From Marinobacter salexigens (GTDB taxonomy: Bacteria > Pseudomonadota > Gammaproteobacteria > Pseudomonadales > Oleiphilaceae), in contig NZ_NIHC01000008.1 of the NCBI RefSeq assembly GCF_002806945.1, positions 62,001 through 126,000 of the forward strand: a stretch of 64,000 bases of DNA. The letters run 5' to 3'. Position numbers and translations under genes: made by a program. The notes below the pieces were generated by a model. It made no database searches, had not been told where the DNA came from, and worked only from the letters and a program-made list of their open reading frames with translations. Positions 55,019 through 63,523 of this stretch are shown piece by piece (the first letter of the stretch is position 1; each line of letters begins with the position of its first letter).

Positions 55019-56500
55019 TTACCCGGCTGGTTTGAGGTACTGGTAGTCCGCTGGGTTCACGTTACGAGTGGCAAGACGGTAGGAGAAGGTGAAACCGGGC
55101 CAGTTCAGTGTGTTTTTACCATTGGCGTCGAGATACCAAGATGAACATCCGGAGCTCCATACGCTGCCTTCAAGGTCTTTCTGAATGGTGCTGGAATAGC
55201 TCTCCATTCTGTCTTGGTGAACATCCATGGCGGCACCGGGGTGTGCTTGTAGGGTTTTCAGGCAGCCAAGCACGTACTGGAACTGCGATTCCAGCATGTA
55301 GAGAATGGAATTGTGGGCCAGATTTGTATTGGGCCCATACAGCATGAACAAGTTCGGAAAGCCGGAGACCGCAATGCCTTTAAAGGCTGCGGCGCCATTC
55401 TTCCAGGCTTCGTTTAGCGTCACACCGCCGCGCCCGGTAACACGAATCGGAGACAAAAACTCCGAAGCACGAAAGCCAGTACCGAAGATGATGGCATCCA
55501 CCGGGTGATGGTTACCTGATAGTGTCTGAACGCCAGTGGCATCTATTTTCGCGATTGGATCTGTAACAAGATCCAGGTTGGGCCGATTGATGGTCGGGTA
55601 CCAATCGTTGGACATCAGAATACGCTTACAGCCAATCTGGTAGTCGGGAATGATCTGTTTCCGCTTATTCGGATCGGTGATGTGTTTGCGCGCTTCCTTT
55701 TTGGCCTGCAGGGCCAGTATTTTTAACAGACTGCTGAACCCCGTGAAGGCAAGGCCCCGGCTTTCGTTCTTCCAATAGATCATGTACCGGTACAGCCTGT
55801 CCCAGGCAGGAACAGCTTTGAACAGGTTTTGTTCCCAGCGTTTAAAGGGCCGGTCAGGTTTTGGCACAACCCAGGCAGCAGAGCGCTGGAACAGAGAGAG
55901 TGATGTCACTTCACGGGCAACTTCAGGTACAAACTGGATGGCGCTGGCACCTGTGCCTATGACCGCAACACGTTTGTTTTTCAGATCGTAATCGTGATTC
56001 CAACGAGCGGAGTGAAAGGATGTGCCTTTGAAGTCGTTCAGGCCGTCAATATTGGGCATGGCCGGCTGATTGAGTTGGCCAGTGGCTGAAATGACAACCT
56101 GTGCTTCCAACCTTTCGCCGTTTGTCAGCGTTACCATCCAGTGGTTGCGGACCTCGTCAAATACCGCTTCAGCTACTTCTGAATTGAAGCGTATCTGCTC
56201 GCCCAGATCATGCTTTTCAACGCAGTGCTCCATATAACCAAGGAGTTCGTGCTGCAGGCCGAATTTCCGGGACCAGTCGTGCTTGGGCTCAAAGGAATAG
56301 GAATAAAAATGGGACTGCACATCGCAGGCGGCACCCGGGTAGGTATTGTCCCGCCAAGTTCCGCCAACGCGATCGGCTTTTTCCAGCAAAGTGACATGGG
56401 TGAATCCGGCTTTCTTTAGCTGGATTGCCATGCCGATGCCGCCAAACCCAGTTCCGATGATGATAATTGAAGGTTGTGTACTGCTGTTTTTATTGGTCAT
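55019..56500 (-). CDS. Flavin-containing monooxygenase, Baeyer-Villiger type
   Basis: A 493-residue FAD/NADPH monooxygenase. FAD motif IIIIGTGFGGIGMAIQLKKA (Gly16, 18, 20), the BVMO-type fingerprint FKGTSFHSARWNHD (FxGxxxHxxxW), and a second Rossmann motif VAVIGTGASAIQFVPEV for NADPH. GGTWRDNTYPGAACDVQSHFY is typical of cyclohexanone/phenylacetone monooxygenase relatives. Probable reaction: insertion of oxygen into a ketone to give an ester; the substrate is unknown. It stands alone. Confidence 0.88.
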   Translation of the reverse strand: MTNKNSSTQPSIIIIGTGFGGIGMAIQLKKAGFTHVTLLEKADRVGGTWRDNTYPGAACDVQSHFYSYSFEPKHDWSRKFGLQHELLGYMEHCVEKHDLGEQIRFNSEVAEAVFDEVRNHWMVTLTNGERLEAQVVISATGQLNQPAMPNIDGLNDFKGTSFHSARWNHDYDLKNKRVAVIGTGASAIQFVPEVAREVTSLSLFQRSAAWVVPKPDRPFKRWEQNLFKAVPAWDRLYRYMIYWKNESRGLAFTGFSSLLKILALQAKKEARKHITDPNKRKQIIPDYQIGCKRILMSNDWYPTINRPNLDLVTDPIAKIDATGVQTLSGNHHPVDAIIFGTGFRASEFLSPIRVTGRGGVTLNEAWKNGAAAFKGIAVSGFPNLFMLYGPNTNLAHNSILYMLESQFQYVLGCLKTLQAHPGAAMDVHQDRMESYSSTIQKDLEGSVWSSGCSSWYLDANGKNTLNWPGFTFSYRLATRNVNPADYQYLKPAG

Positions 56501-56645
56501 ACCCGTGATATCCGATCATGAAAAAAATGACGCCTTGTTCACTATATGCCTCTGGTGTCAGATAAGTCATGTTTTTTTGTGCCAGAGTTGCTCGGAATAA
56601 GCGTCAGTTCTCACATTTTCGGGGTGTTTTTTACGCCAGACACTA

Positions 56646-56677
56646 TAAAGCTGCACTTCTCACGAGGTGCAGCTTTA
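56646..56677. terminator. Hairpin between yebG and the monooxygenase gene
   Basis: TAAAGCTGCAC and GTGCAGCTTTA form a perfect 11-bp stem with a 10-base loop, about 25 bases after the yebG stop (leftward). A T-run is absent on the far side, so it may be a terminator of moderate strength. A run of eight G lies between it and yebG. Confidence 0.55.
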
Positions 56678-56701
56678 TCGGGCATGAAGGGGAGGGGGGG
56701 G

Positions 56702-56974
56702 TTACTCTTGGGTAGCGTTTAGTAGTTCGGGTTTTCTCAGGGCTTTCTGGAAAAGATCTTTATCCTCAGCGATGGCCATGGCGCACTTTTCCGCCAAATC
56801 ATCGCCCAGTCCTTCTACTTTGCGGGCCAGGTAAACCTGGATTTCTTCCGCCAGCTCCAACACCTTATCCCGGGCATCGGCATCCGCTTTTGATGTAAAA
56901 AGCATGGTCTCAGGATTTTTTAATGCCATATCCAGGCCGTCCCTATCGGAAAAATAGACTGCTTGTACCGCCAT
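56702..56974 (-). CDS. yebG: YebG-family SOS-associated protein
   Basis: A 90-residue small protein. The N-terminal MAVQAVYFSDRDG and the central TMLFTSKADADARDKVLELA match E. coli YebG (MAVEVKYV..., MSFTSKKEADAYDKML) from memory. YebG is a DNA-damage induced, LexA-controlled protein of unknown mechanism. The start at 56974 has GAGGA six bases upstream; ATG 56980 is not preferred. A consensus LexA box lies about 30 bases upstream, which supports the identification independently. Confidence 0.85.
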   Translation of the reverse strand: MAVQAVYFSDRDGLDMALKNPETMLFTSKADADARDKVLELAEEIQVYLARKVEGLGDDLAEKCAMAIAEDKDLFQKALRKPELLNATQE

Positions 56975-57004
56975 GGTCATTCCTCGCAGTGAATGTCTGC
57001 TTTA

Positions 57005-57020
57005 CTGTATAAAAACACAG
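57005..57020 (-). promoter_or_regulatory. LexA (SOS) box of yebG
   Basis: CTGT-ATAAAAAC-ACAG, an exact CTGT-N8-ACAG LexA site, 30 bases before the yebG start codon and after the fabH stop. It probably overlaps the promoter and makes yebG SOS-inducible. Confidence 0.85.
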
Positions 57021-57108
57021 TGTAGCCGACATAAATGAAGAAATACACCCAGCAGAGATAAAAGCAGTCAGTCCGCAGAGAAAGCTACAGCGGGCACTAT
57101 GGCTATGT

Positions 57109-58077
57109 TCAGTAACGCAACAGTGCCGAGCCCCAGGTAAACCCGCCGCCAAAGGCTTCAAGCATTACAACATCGTTGCGCTGAATACGCCCATCTCTGA
57201 CAGCAACATCCAAAGCGAGAGGGATAGAGGCCGCGGAAGTATTGCCGTGCTTGTTAACGGTAACCACAACCTGGTCCATAGACATGCTCAGTTTTTTCGC
57301 GGTAGCCGTAATGATGCGCAGGTTTGCTTGATGAGGCACCAGCCAGTCGATTTCGGACTTTTCCATCTGGTTGGCTTCAAGGGTTTCATCAACGATCTTG
57401 CCCAAAGTATTTACAGCAACCTTGAACACTTCGTTGCCTTTCATTTCTACAAAGGCTTTACCCGCTTTAACCTGGTCGTAGTTGCTGGCAATTCCGCAGG
57501 GTACATGGAGCAACTCTTCGTATTGGCCGTCAGCGTGAATATGAGTGGAAAGAATACCGGTTTCTTCATGCGCTTCCAGAATCACGGCGCCAGCACCATC
57601 CCCGAACAGCACACAGGTGCCCCGGTCGGACCAATCAATGATTCGCGAGAACACTTCAGCGCCAATTACCAGCGCTTTTTTGCTGGAGCCGGTTTTTATA
57701 AACTTGTCAGCGACCGAAAGGGCATAAACAAAGCCGCTACATACGGCCTGAATATCAAAAGCCGGACATCCATGAATGCCCAACCGGGCTTGCAGAATGC
57801 ACGCGGAGCTGGGAAAAATCTTGTCCGGAGTGGAGGTTGCAAACACAATCAGGTCAATATCGCTGGCCTCTATACCTGCAGCTTCAATGGCATTCAGCGC
57901 TGCTTGCTCAGCAAGGTCCACCGTTGTCTGGCCTTTCACGGCAATGTGTCGTTGCTCAATGCCCGTGCGCTCGCGGATCCACTTGTCCGTGGTATCCACC
58001 GTCTTTTCGAGGTCTTTGTTCGTAACAATATTCTCTGGCAGGTAAGAGCCAGTGCCGGCAATGCGTGCAAAGGTCAT
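57109..58077 (-). CDS. fabH: 3-oxoacyl-ACP synthase III (FabH-type)
   Basis: A 322-residue thiolase-fold ketosynthase that starts fatty-acid chains by joining acetyl-CoA and malonyl-ACP. Triad: Cys113 ([13 protein letters not shown]), His in [11 protein letters not shown] and Asn in [12 protein letters not shown]. Also [16 protein letters not shown], the CoA-entry region. It is not with other fab genes, so a second copy with a different starter is possible; nothing in the active site forces that view. It is preceded by nearly 290 bases without a gene. Confidence 0.92.
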   Translation of the reverse strand: MTFARIAGTGSYLPENIVTNKDLEKTVDTTDKWIRERTGIEQRHIAVKGQTTVDLAEQAALNAIEAAGIEASDIDLIVFATSTPDKIFPSSACILQARLGIHGCPAFDIQAVCSGFVYALSVADKFIKTGSSKKALVIGAEVFSRIIDWSDRGTCVLFGDGAGAVILEAHEETGILSTHIHADGQYEELLHVPCGIASNYDQVKAGKAFVEMKGNEVFKVAVNTLGKIVDETLEANQMEKSEIDWLVPHQANLRIITATAKKLSMSMDQVVVTVNKHGNTSAASIPLALDVAVRDGRIQRNDVVMLEAFGGGFTWGSALLRY

Positions 58078-58363
58078 TCGCTAAATCCCACGATATATTC
58101 GATTGGGGAGCTCTGTGCATTCAGGGAGCCTTTATCGAGGCGGGGCACTGAATGCGTTTTAAACGCTCCTAGGCTTTACACCATGCTATACCCCTAAACC
58201 ATTGTCTGTTATTAGCTGTTTGTCAAAGACGCCCGTGAAAACACTGATTAAATGGGCCTGTTTCGCCTTATAGGGCTGCCGCAGTCTGCAGTAATCTGCG
58301 TTACACTCCAGTTTTGCAAGGTAAGTGCATATTCCGAATGCCCAAGTTTGAACAGGAGCCTTT

Positions 58364-59458
58364 ATGAACGCTTCCAGCGGTCTCACAACCCTTTTAGACA
58401 TCCGCTATCCAATCGTGCAGGCACCCATGGCTGGTGTGTCTACTCCGGAATTGGCTGCTGCCGTCACTAATGCCGGCGGTCTGGGTTCTTTGGGGATTGG
58501 CGCCAGCACAACCGCTGGTGCAAGGGCGATGATTGAGCAGGCTCAGGCGCTCACAAAGGGGCCTTTCAATGTAAATGTATTCTGCCATGAGCCTGCTCGT
58601 CGTGATGAGGCGGCAGAGCTTGCGTGGGTGCAGTATTTGGCGCCTTTGTTCAGGGAGGCCGGTATAGAGCCCCCCGATTCGCTTGGTGAAATTTATACGT
58701 CGTTTATTGAAGATGACGAAACACTGGCCGTGCTGCTCGAATTGAAGCCGGCGGTTGTCAGCTTCCACTTTGGCATTCCATCGCCAGAACGAATTATCGC
58801 ACTAAAAGAGGCTGGCATCTTTACCATGGCAACGGCTACCTGCCTTGACGAAGCCGCAACAATTGAGGCTGCAGGCATTGACGCCGTAGTGGCGCAAGGC
58901 ATTGAAGCAGGCGGTCACAGAGGCATGTTCAATCCGGAGGCTACAGATCAATGCCTGAGTACCTTCGTGCTTGTGCGTCTACTGGCCCAGAAGACGAAGC
59001 TGCCTGTTATTGCCGCTGGTGGTGTAATGGACGGCTTTGGAGCAAAAGCTGCGATTGAGGCAGGTGCGGCAGCGGTGCAACTCGGAACTGCGTTTGTTCT
59101 GTGCCCGGAGTCGTCTGCGAATGAGGCCTACCGTGAAACACTCAAGAGTGAGAGGACAGCGGAAACACGGTTAACGACGGTGCTTTCTGGTCGCCCGGCA
59201 CGGGGAATCGTTAACCGCCTGATATCCTTCGGCGAAGCTGCGGAAAGCCCGCCGACCGCGGACTACCCGGTTGCTTACGATGCTGCCAAGCGCCTGAATG
59301 CGGCGGCTTCAAAACTTGGTAACCATGAGTTCGCCGCGCAGTGGGCAGGTCAGGGCGCACCCATGGCGCGGGAATTGCCCGCCGCCGAGTTGGTGGAGCT
59401 GATTATGGAGGAGTACCGCGGCAGTATTAAGGGCGTTCGGGCGGCAGTTGCCATGTAA
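58364..59458 (+). CDS. Nitronate monooxygenase family protein
   Basis: A 364-residue FMN enzyme of the NMO (2-nitropropane dioxygenase) family, a TIM barrel. YPIVQAPMAGVSTPELAAAV is the N-terminal FMN motif; VVAQGIEAGGHRGMF carries the catalytic-type His, and VIAAGGVMDGFG and AVQLGTAFVLCPES bind the phosphate. It probably oxidises toxic alkyl nitronates; related enzymes include enoyl reductases, but the motifs fit NMO. Stands alone, facing away from fabH. Confidence 0.87.
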   Translation: MNASSGLTTLLDIRYPIVQAPMAGVSTPELAAAVTNAGGLGSLGIGASTTAGARAMIEQAQALTKGPFNVNVFCHEPARRDEAAELAWVQYLAPLFREAGIEPPDSLGEIYTSFIEDDETLAVLLELKPAVVSFHFGIPSPERIIALKEAGIFTMATATCLDEAATIEAAGIDAVVAQGIEAGGHRGMFNPEATDQCLSTFVLVRLLAQKTKLPVIAAGGVMDGFGAKAAIEAGAAAVQLGTAFVLCPESSANEAYRETLKSERTAETRLTTVLSGRPARGIVNRLISFGEAAESPPTADYPVAYDAAKRLNAAASKLGNHEFAAQWAGQGAPMARELPAAELVELIMEEYRGSIKGVRAAVAM

Positions 59459-59509
59459 ATAAGCTCTACACAATCAGAGCATGACAAAAGTGGACGGCAT
59501 GGGTTAAAG

Positions 59510-59525
59510 TGTTCATACATGAACA
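59510..59525 (+). promoter_or_regulatory. Palindromic operator candidate of the RES-Xre locus
   Basis: TGTTCAT-AC-ATGAACA, a perfect 16-base palindrome 22 bases before the antitoxin start. ATGACA (59481-59486) and TTAAAG (59504-59509) at 17-base spacing could be the promoter, which would put the palindrome at the transcription start, where the antitoxin or the complex would repress. Confidence 0.55.
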
Positions 59526-59547
59526 ACTCAGGCGCGGGAGGCGACCC

Positions 59548-59952
59548 ATGACAGCTGTAGTTGAACGTAAAAGTACTGAAAGTGACCGTGAAGCCGAAAA
59601 AGGTCGCGTGGCACTAAAAGGCTTTTTCCGGATAACGGAAGAGTGGGGGTGTAATGCTGAAGAGCGGAGCAAACTGCTTGGTGGGCCCTCCAGAACAACC
59701 CTTTATAATTACGCCAAGCTGAACCCTACCAGGCTTTCTCGGGACACTATGGAGCGGATCAGTTACATTCTGGGTATCTATAAGGCCCTACAGGTTCTGT
59801 ACCCGACCCATGAGCGAGCAAACCGCCGAATTCGCCTGAAAACATCAGACATACCCTTTTGCGGCAAGTCTGCCATGGAGTTCATGACCCAAGGCTCCAT
59901 GATGAACCTGATGATGACCCGCCAGTATTTTGATGCCAAGCGGGGGTGGTGA
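59548..59952 (+). CDS. Xre/MbcA/ParS-type antitoxin
   Basis: A 134-residue antitoxin. N-terminal helix-turn-helix domain (about 25-80) with KGFFRITEEWGCNAEERSKL and LSRDTMERISYILGIYKAL, followed by the toxin-binding C-terminal DUF2384-like part (FCGKSAMEFMTQGSMMNL), which in known complexes plugs the RES active site. The start at 59548 has GGGAGG upstream. It overlaps the toxin gene by one base, the usual tight coupling. A palindrome upstream fits autoregulation. Confidence 0.85.
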   Translation: MTAVVERKSTESDREAEKGRVALKGFFRITEEWGCNAEERSKLLGGPSRTTLYNYAKLNPTRLSRDTMERISYILGIYKALQVLYPTHERANRRIRLKTSDIPFCGKSAMEFMTQGSMMNLMMTRQYFDAKRGW

Positions 59953-60653
59953 TGTTCTCAACCCCTCCGCTGCACCTTCCTAAGTGGGAAACCTACCGGA
60001 TCATCCCCAGTCATTACCCCCCTATAGATCTGTTTGAGCGCATCTATGAGCCAGACGAATTCGAGCTGGCGTTCGAGATTGAAAGCATGACGAATCCCCG
60101 CTTGCGGGATGAAGCGGGGGATATCCATCTGGTGCAGCCCTGCGACAGAATCAGTGGCCCTGGCAGTTCACCTGTGATGGCATCGTTCACGCACCTTGGG
60201 TTTGGAAGCCGCTTTGCGGATCGTCATTTTGGGGTCTACTACGCCGCCAGTTCGCTGGAAGGCGCTATTCGTGAGACCGTGTTTCACAAGGAGCGGGAGA
60301 TGGCAGCCGCGAACGAGGACTCCATAGCGCTTACCATGAGAGCCTACATAGGCTCCGTAGTGATGAAGATGCACGACATCCGCGGGCCTGAATTCAAAGA
60401 TCTGCATAACCCGGATGCGGATAATTACGACTTAAGCCAGAAATTTGCAGGCCGATGGCGGAAGAAAGGATCAAATGGGCTGCTGTACAACAGCGTTCGG
60501 CATCCAGGCGGTGAGTGTATTGCAGCGTTTAAACCGAAAGCGGTGTCCATACCTGTGCAGGGGCCGCATCTGAAGTACTTCTGGGATGGAGATAAACGGC
60601 GTATTACTCATTGGGCGGAAATAGGGGAAGCACATTCTCTGAATGGGCAATGA
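59952..60653 (+). CDS. RES-domain toxin (NAD+-degrading)
   Basis: A 233-residue RES toxin. The family residues appear as Arg in ETYRIIPSHYP, Tyr/Glu in GVYYAASSLEGAIRETVFH and Ser in LYNSVRHPGGECIAAF. RES toxins such as MbcT and the Pseudomonas and Sinorhizobium members remove cellular NAD+ and arrest growth until neutralised by the Xre antitoxin, here encoded upstream. All three RES residues are present, so the toxin looks active. ATG 59952 overlaps the antitoxin stop. Its last 25 residues have a decayed look-alike at 63524-63622. Confidence 0.87.
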   Translation: MFSTPPLHLPKWETYRIIPSHYPPIDLFERIYEPDEFELAFEIESMTNPRLRDEAGDIHLVQPCDRISGPGSSPVMASFTHLGFGSRFADRHFGVYYAASSLEGAIRETVFHKEREMAAANEDSIALTMRAYIGSVVMKMHDIRGPEFKDLHNPDADNYDLSQKFAGRWRKKGSNGLLYNSVRHPGGECIAAFKPKAVSIPVQGPHLKYFWDGDKRRITHWAEIGEAHSLNGQ

Positions 60654-60937
60654 GCGGCCGAGCCTCGCAGGAACAGGAAATTGGCTTGAGCAGATAGTAG
60701 CCCTCCGGTATCTCGCGCGAATGCGGCTTCGTCCACATGGGGCAATTTCGCTCGACTACAAACGCCTGCTTGACGAACCCTCGTCCGACACCTTGCACTC
60801 ACAAGCCGATCGGATATTGATCAGACAGTAATCAACTTGTGAGCTATCCTTTTCATATCAAGCCATGCGTTTTCTTGATAGCGAGCGGATGCGTTGAGGG
60901 GGAATACTGAAAAAAGAATCTCATGGGAGGGTATGCC

Positions 60938-61714
60938 ATGCGAGCCACATGGCTTTTTATATTGCTGATGATCACAAGCACAGCGATAGCACAGGAAGAC
61001 CCGACATTCAGTATTAGCATAGGCGCCTTTTTTACGGATCGCGAAAGCCGGACGAGGGTCGACGGGGACTCTGGCCGGGGAACGGACATAGATTTAGAGG
61101 ACGACCTTGGGCTCAAAAAATCGGATACGGTTTTTCGTGTAGACGGGTACTGGCGATTCGCAGAAAAGCATCGATTCGACTTCAGCGCATTCGATTTGTC
61201 CCGCGCATCCTCGAAACAGATTGAAAGGGAAATCATCTGGGAGGATACAACGTATCCCATCAGCAGCACTGTAAAAACCGATCTCGACCTCGCGATCTAT
61301 AAGGCTGCATACACCTGGATGTTTCTGAAACGCGATCGCAGTTTTCTTGGTGCGACTGCCGGCCTTTACATAGCAGACTTTGGCGCGACTCTTTCGACAT
61401 CGAGGCTAGGTAGTGTCGAGTCAAATGACCTGACAACACCTTTACCCGTTATCGGCCTGCGTGGCGAATACCGTTTTGCCGACCGCTGGGCATTTCGAGG
61501 CAGTGGCGAAATTTTTGTTGTCGATTACGGAGACTACGAGGGATCCCTGTACGACGTTTTCGCCGGACTCGATTTCAGCGTGACCAAAACCATCGCGATT
61601 GGCGTTGGCATCAATGCCGTAGAGTTCGACGTGAGTGTTTCAAAAAATAGATTTGATGGCGACATTCGCTGGCAGTACGAGGGTGCGTTGGCCTATCTGA
61701 AATTTGATTTCTAG
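60938..61714 (+). CDS. Outer-membrane beta-barrel protein, unknown function
   Basis: A 258-residue exported protein: signal peptide 1-19 (MITSTAIAQ), then alternating hydrophobic strands (DPTFSISIGAFF, VFRVDGYWRFAEKHRFDFSAF, IAIGVGINAVEFDV) and a C-terminal Phe (GALAYLKFDF). This suggests a 10- to 12-strand outer-membrane barrel. I do not recognise the family. GGGAGGG lies six bases before the ATG at 60938. It is the first of four same-strand genes with gaps of 17, 1 and 52 bases. It begins 284 bases after the toxin gene; that gap holds no credible gene. Confidence 0.7.
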   Translation: MRATWLFILLMITSTAIAQEDPTFSISIGAFFTDRESRTRVDGDSGRGTDIDLEDDLGLKKSDTVFRVDGYWRFAEKHRFDFSAFDLSRASSKQIEREIIWEDTTYPISSTVKTDLDLAIYKAAYTWMFLKRDRSFLGATAGLYIADFGATLSTSRLGSVESNDLTTPLPVIGLRGEYRFADRWAFRGSGEIFVVDYGDYEGSLYDVFAGLDFSVTKTIAIGVGINAVEFDVSVSKNRFDGDIRWQYEGALAYLKFDF

Positions 61715-61731
61715 GGGGCGAAGAAAACCTA

Positions 61732-62208
61732 ATGAAACTTAATCATCTTTTTAGTTTATCTGTTATCTGTATTGCAATGTCGGTCGTAATCGGCTGCGCA
61801 AGCAGATCCAGAGACGTGAATCCTGATGAGGCAAAAGCGCAGCAAGCAGAAATACAGGCCGAGTTCCAGAGTCTGATTGCCAAAGAAATCGAAGACCCAA
61901 CCAGGGCTAAAGCGTTCGCGGATTTATCAGCAAAACAGAGTGAATTGATCAGTCAGCATGCAGCTTCGGTGCAACAATATTCAGAAAGGCTGAAAGCAAT
62001 GAGCCTGGATTATTCAGCTGAACGCGAGGAGCTGGAAAAACTTATTCAAGATTACAACGTGGAACGTCGCCGCGCTCAAGCTGAGTTTCTGGCTCTGATG
62101 GGCAAAATGAAGGCTACTGTGACGCAAAAAGAGTGGGAAAAGTTGGCGAGGTTTGAGCTGAAGAAGCTTAACCCACGAACCCTGAGCTACATAGCAGGAG
62201 GGTATTGA
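61732..62208 (+). CDS. Small helical lipoprotein, unknown function
   Basis: A 158-residue predicted lipoprotein: lipobox VIGC with Cys22, followed by Ala-Ser, not the inner-membrane retention Asp, so outer-membrane sorting is expected. The mature part is almost wholly helical and charged, probably coiled coil (FQSLIAKEIEDPTRAKAFAD, YSAEREELEKLIQDYNVERR). It shares with the next gene an EI-x-DP-x-RA-x-A motif near its start and a (V/M)T-x-x-EW motif near its end. Family not recognised. Confidence 0.7.
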   Translation: MKLNHLFSLSVICIAMSVVIGCASRSRDVNPDEAKAQQAEIQAEFQSLIAKEIEDPTRAKAFADLSAKQSELISQHAASVQQYSERLKAMSLDYSAEREELEKLIQDYNVERRRAQAEFLALMGKMKATVTQKEWEKLARFELKKLNPRTLSYIAGGY

Positions 62209-62209
62209 G

Positions 62210-62596
62210 ATGCTGGTCGCACTATTGGTTGCTTTTTTTCTTGGTGGCCCCAACGCATCCGGTGCCATTCTGACCCAAGACATGCTCAAGAGCTTCGAGA
62301 AGTTTGCTCAGCATGAAATAACAGATCCGGATAGAGCTGAAGCAGTACTGCTGGAGGTGAAAGCACTCCAAAAGGAATTGAAGCAGTTTGACAAGATGTT
62401 CGCCAAATCTGGCAAGGTGTTAAGCAAATTGTATGAAGATCATGACTCGGGGCCTGCCAGCCTCCAGGCGCAACTTGATTTGATGAACGAAGACTGGGAA
62501 ACAACTCAATCCCTTGCGCTCGATCACCGATTCGCTATCCGCGATCAAATGACAAAACATGAATGGAATACAGTCGTTGCTAAAACAAACGAATAA
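62210..62596 (+). CDS. Small exported helical protein, relative of the preceding lipoprotein
   Basis: A 128-residue protein with a signal peptide (about 1-18, LVALLVAFFLGGPNASGA) and no lipobox, so it is likely periplasmic. The body is helical: FEKFAQHEITDPDRAEAVL, LKQFDKMFAKSGKVLSKL and ending RDQMTKHEWNTVVAKTN. The two shared motifs with the upstream lipoprotein suggest duplication of one ancestor. GGAGGG lies eight bases before the ATG, and the gene begins one base after the previous stop. Function unknown. Confidence 0.7.
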   Translation: MLVALLVAFFLGGPNASGAILTQDMLKSFEKFAQHEITDPDRAEAVLLEVKALQKELKQFDKMFAKSGKVLSKLYEDHDSGPASLQAQLDLMNEDWETTQSLALDHRFAIRDQMTKHEWNTVVAKTNE

Positions 62597-62648
62597 TTGG
62601 TAGGCCGCAGATCCTTTTCAGAACCGTTGGAGAAAGTGGGGGAAGCTC

Positions 62649-63434
62649 ATGCACTCGAAAAGGTTTTTGTCGATTCCGCTGATCGTACTGACCTGCGGCG
62701 TGAGCCAGATGGTTTCCTCGGCTGAGAATGACGGCTGGCAATTCGAAGCCACACCTTACTTGTTTGCAGCTGCTATGGACGGAATGGTCGGTGTCCGGGG
62801 CGTCACCAGTGATGTGGATGCCTCTTTCAGCGACATCCTGGACGACCTCAATTCAGGTTTTATGGGTTTCTTTACAGCCAGCAAAGGGCCTTGGACCTTA
62901 GCCCTGGAAGGGGTTTACATGAAGCTGTCTGATGAGGGCTCCAAAAGTGTAAGCGGGCCTTTCGGTCAGGTGACTACCGATGGTGCGTTAAAGGTGACAA
63001 GCAAGCTGTATGTGTACCAGGGATCCGTTACTTATCGGATTCTGGACAATACCACGGCTATCGATATGGTCGGTGCGCTGCGAGTCACAAAGCTCGATAC
63101 TGACGCGAGAGTTGCGCTTTCGACGACGCCAGGCATTGTTTTCCCCGGTGGCGCCAAAAGCGCCAGCGATTCGGATAGCTGGACTGATGTGGTGGTCGGT
63201 GTGCGTGCACTGTACCCGCTTAACGCCCAGTGGTCCTTGCTGGGCTATGCCGATGTCGGAGGTGGCGGTTCGGATCTGACGTATCAATTCATGGTTGGCG
63301 CGAACTGGGATTTTTCCAGTAATTTCAATGTAAAGGCGGGTTATCGCCAACTTTACTGGGACTATAAAGAGGACGGAACAACCTGGGACATGACAGCACG
63401 TGGTCCCTATCTGGGCCTAGGGATCAGATTCTGA
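62649..63434 (+). CDS. Outer-membrane beta-barrel protein, unknown function
   Basis: A 261-residue exported protein with signal peptide 1-25 (SQMVSSA) and barrel pattern: WQFEATPYLFAAAMDGMVGV, DVDASFSDILDDLNSGFMGF, TLALEGVYMKLSDE, ending with the aromatic GPYLGLGIRF. It belongs to a widespread group of uncharacterised outer-membrane proteins having 'TPYLWAxGxDG' and 'DVSFSDILDxLD' motifs (recalled, not searched). GGGGGAAG lies upstream of the start. Last gene of the four-gene set. Confidence 0.75.
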   Translation: MHSKRFLSIPLIVLTCGVSQMVSSAENDGWQFEATPYLFAAAMDGMVGVRGVTSDVDASFSDILDDLNSGFMGFFTASKGPWTLALEGVYMKLSDEGSKSVSGPFGQVTTDGALKVTSKLYVYQGSVTYRILDNTTAIDMVGALRVTKLDTDARVALSTTPGIVFPGGAKSASDSDSWTDVVVGVRALYPLNAQWSLLGYADVGGGGSDLTYQFMVGANWDFSSNFNVKAGYRQLYWDYKEDGTTWDMTARGPYLGLGIRF

Positions 63435-63483
63435 CCAAATACACGCCGGACTGTTCTTGATCTTGATCGGCCCCAAAGTTGGC

Positions 63484-63514
63484 AAGCTATTCGCTAATCA
63501 AGCTATTCGCTAAT
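63484..63514 (+). repeat. Tandem 15/16-base repeat
   Basis: AAGCTATTCGCTAAT occurs at 63484-63498 and again at 63500-63514, a 16-base unit in tandem. It lies between the last barrel gene and the RES remnant, and may mark a recombination or slippage scar. Confidence 0.8.
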
Positions 63515-63523
63515 AGGTACTCT

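Noticed and set aside
56694..56701. Run of eight G next to the yebG stop as a phase-variation tract
   Set aside because: It lies outside the coding sequence, after the stop, so slippage would not change the protein; it could also be a length error in the assembly.
57247..58197. Long open frame of 316 codons on the plus strand opposite fabH
   Set aside because: It lies wholly antisense to a clear fabH with all catalytic motifs, has no recognisable domain, and is explained by codon bias of the real gene.
60643..60831. Possible 62-residue gene just after the RES toxin
   Set aside because: It overlaps the toxin end, has no ribosome site and no recognisable sequence; the 284-base gap is better left as non-coding.
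63484..63514. Tandem repeat considered as the start of a CRISPR array
   Set aside because: Only two copies with a single base between them, no spacers and no cas genes nearby.
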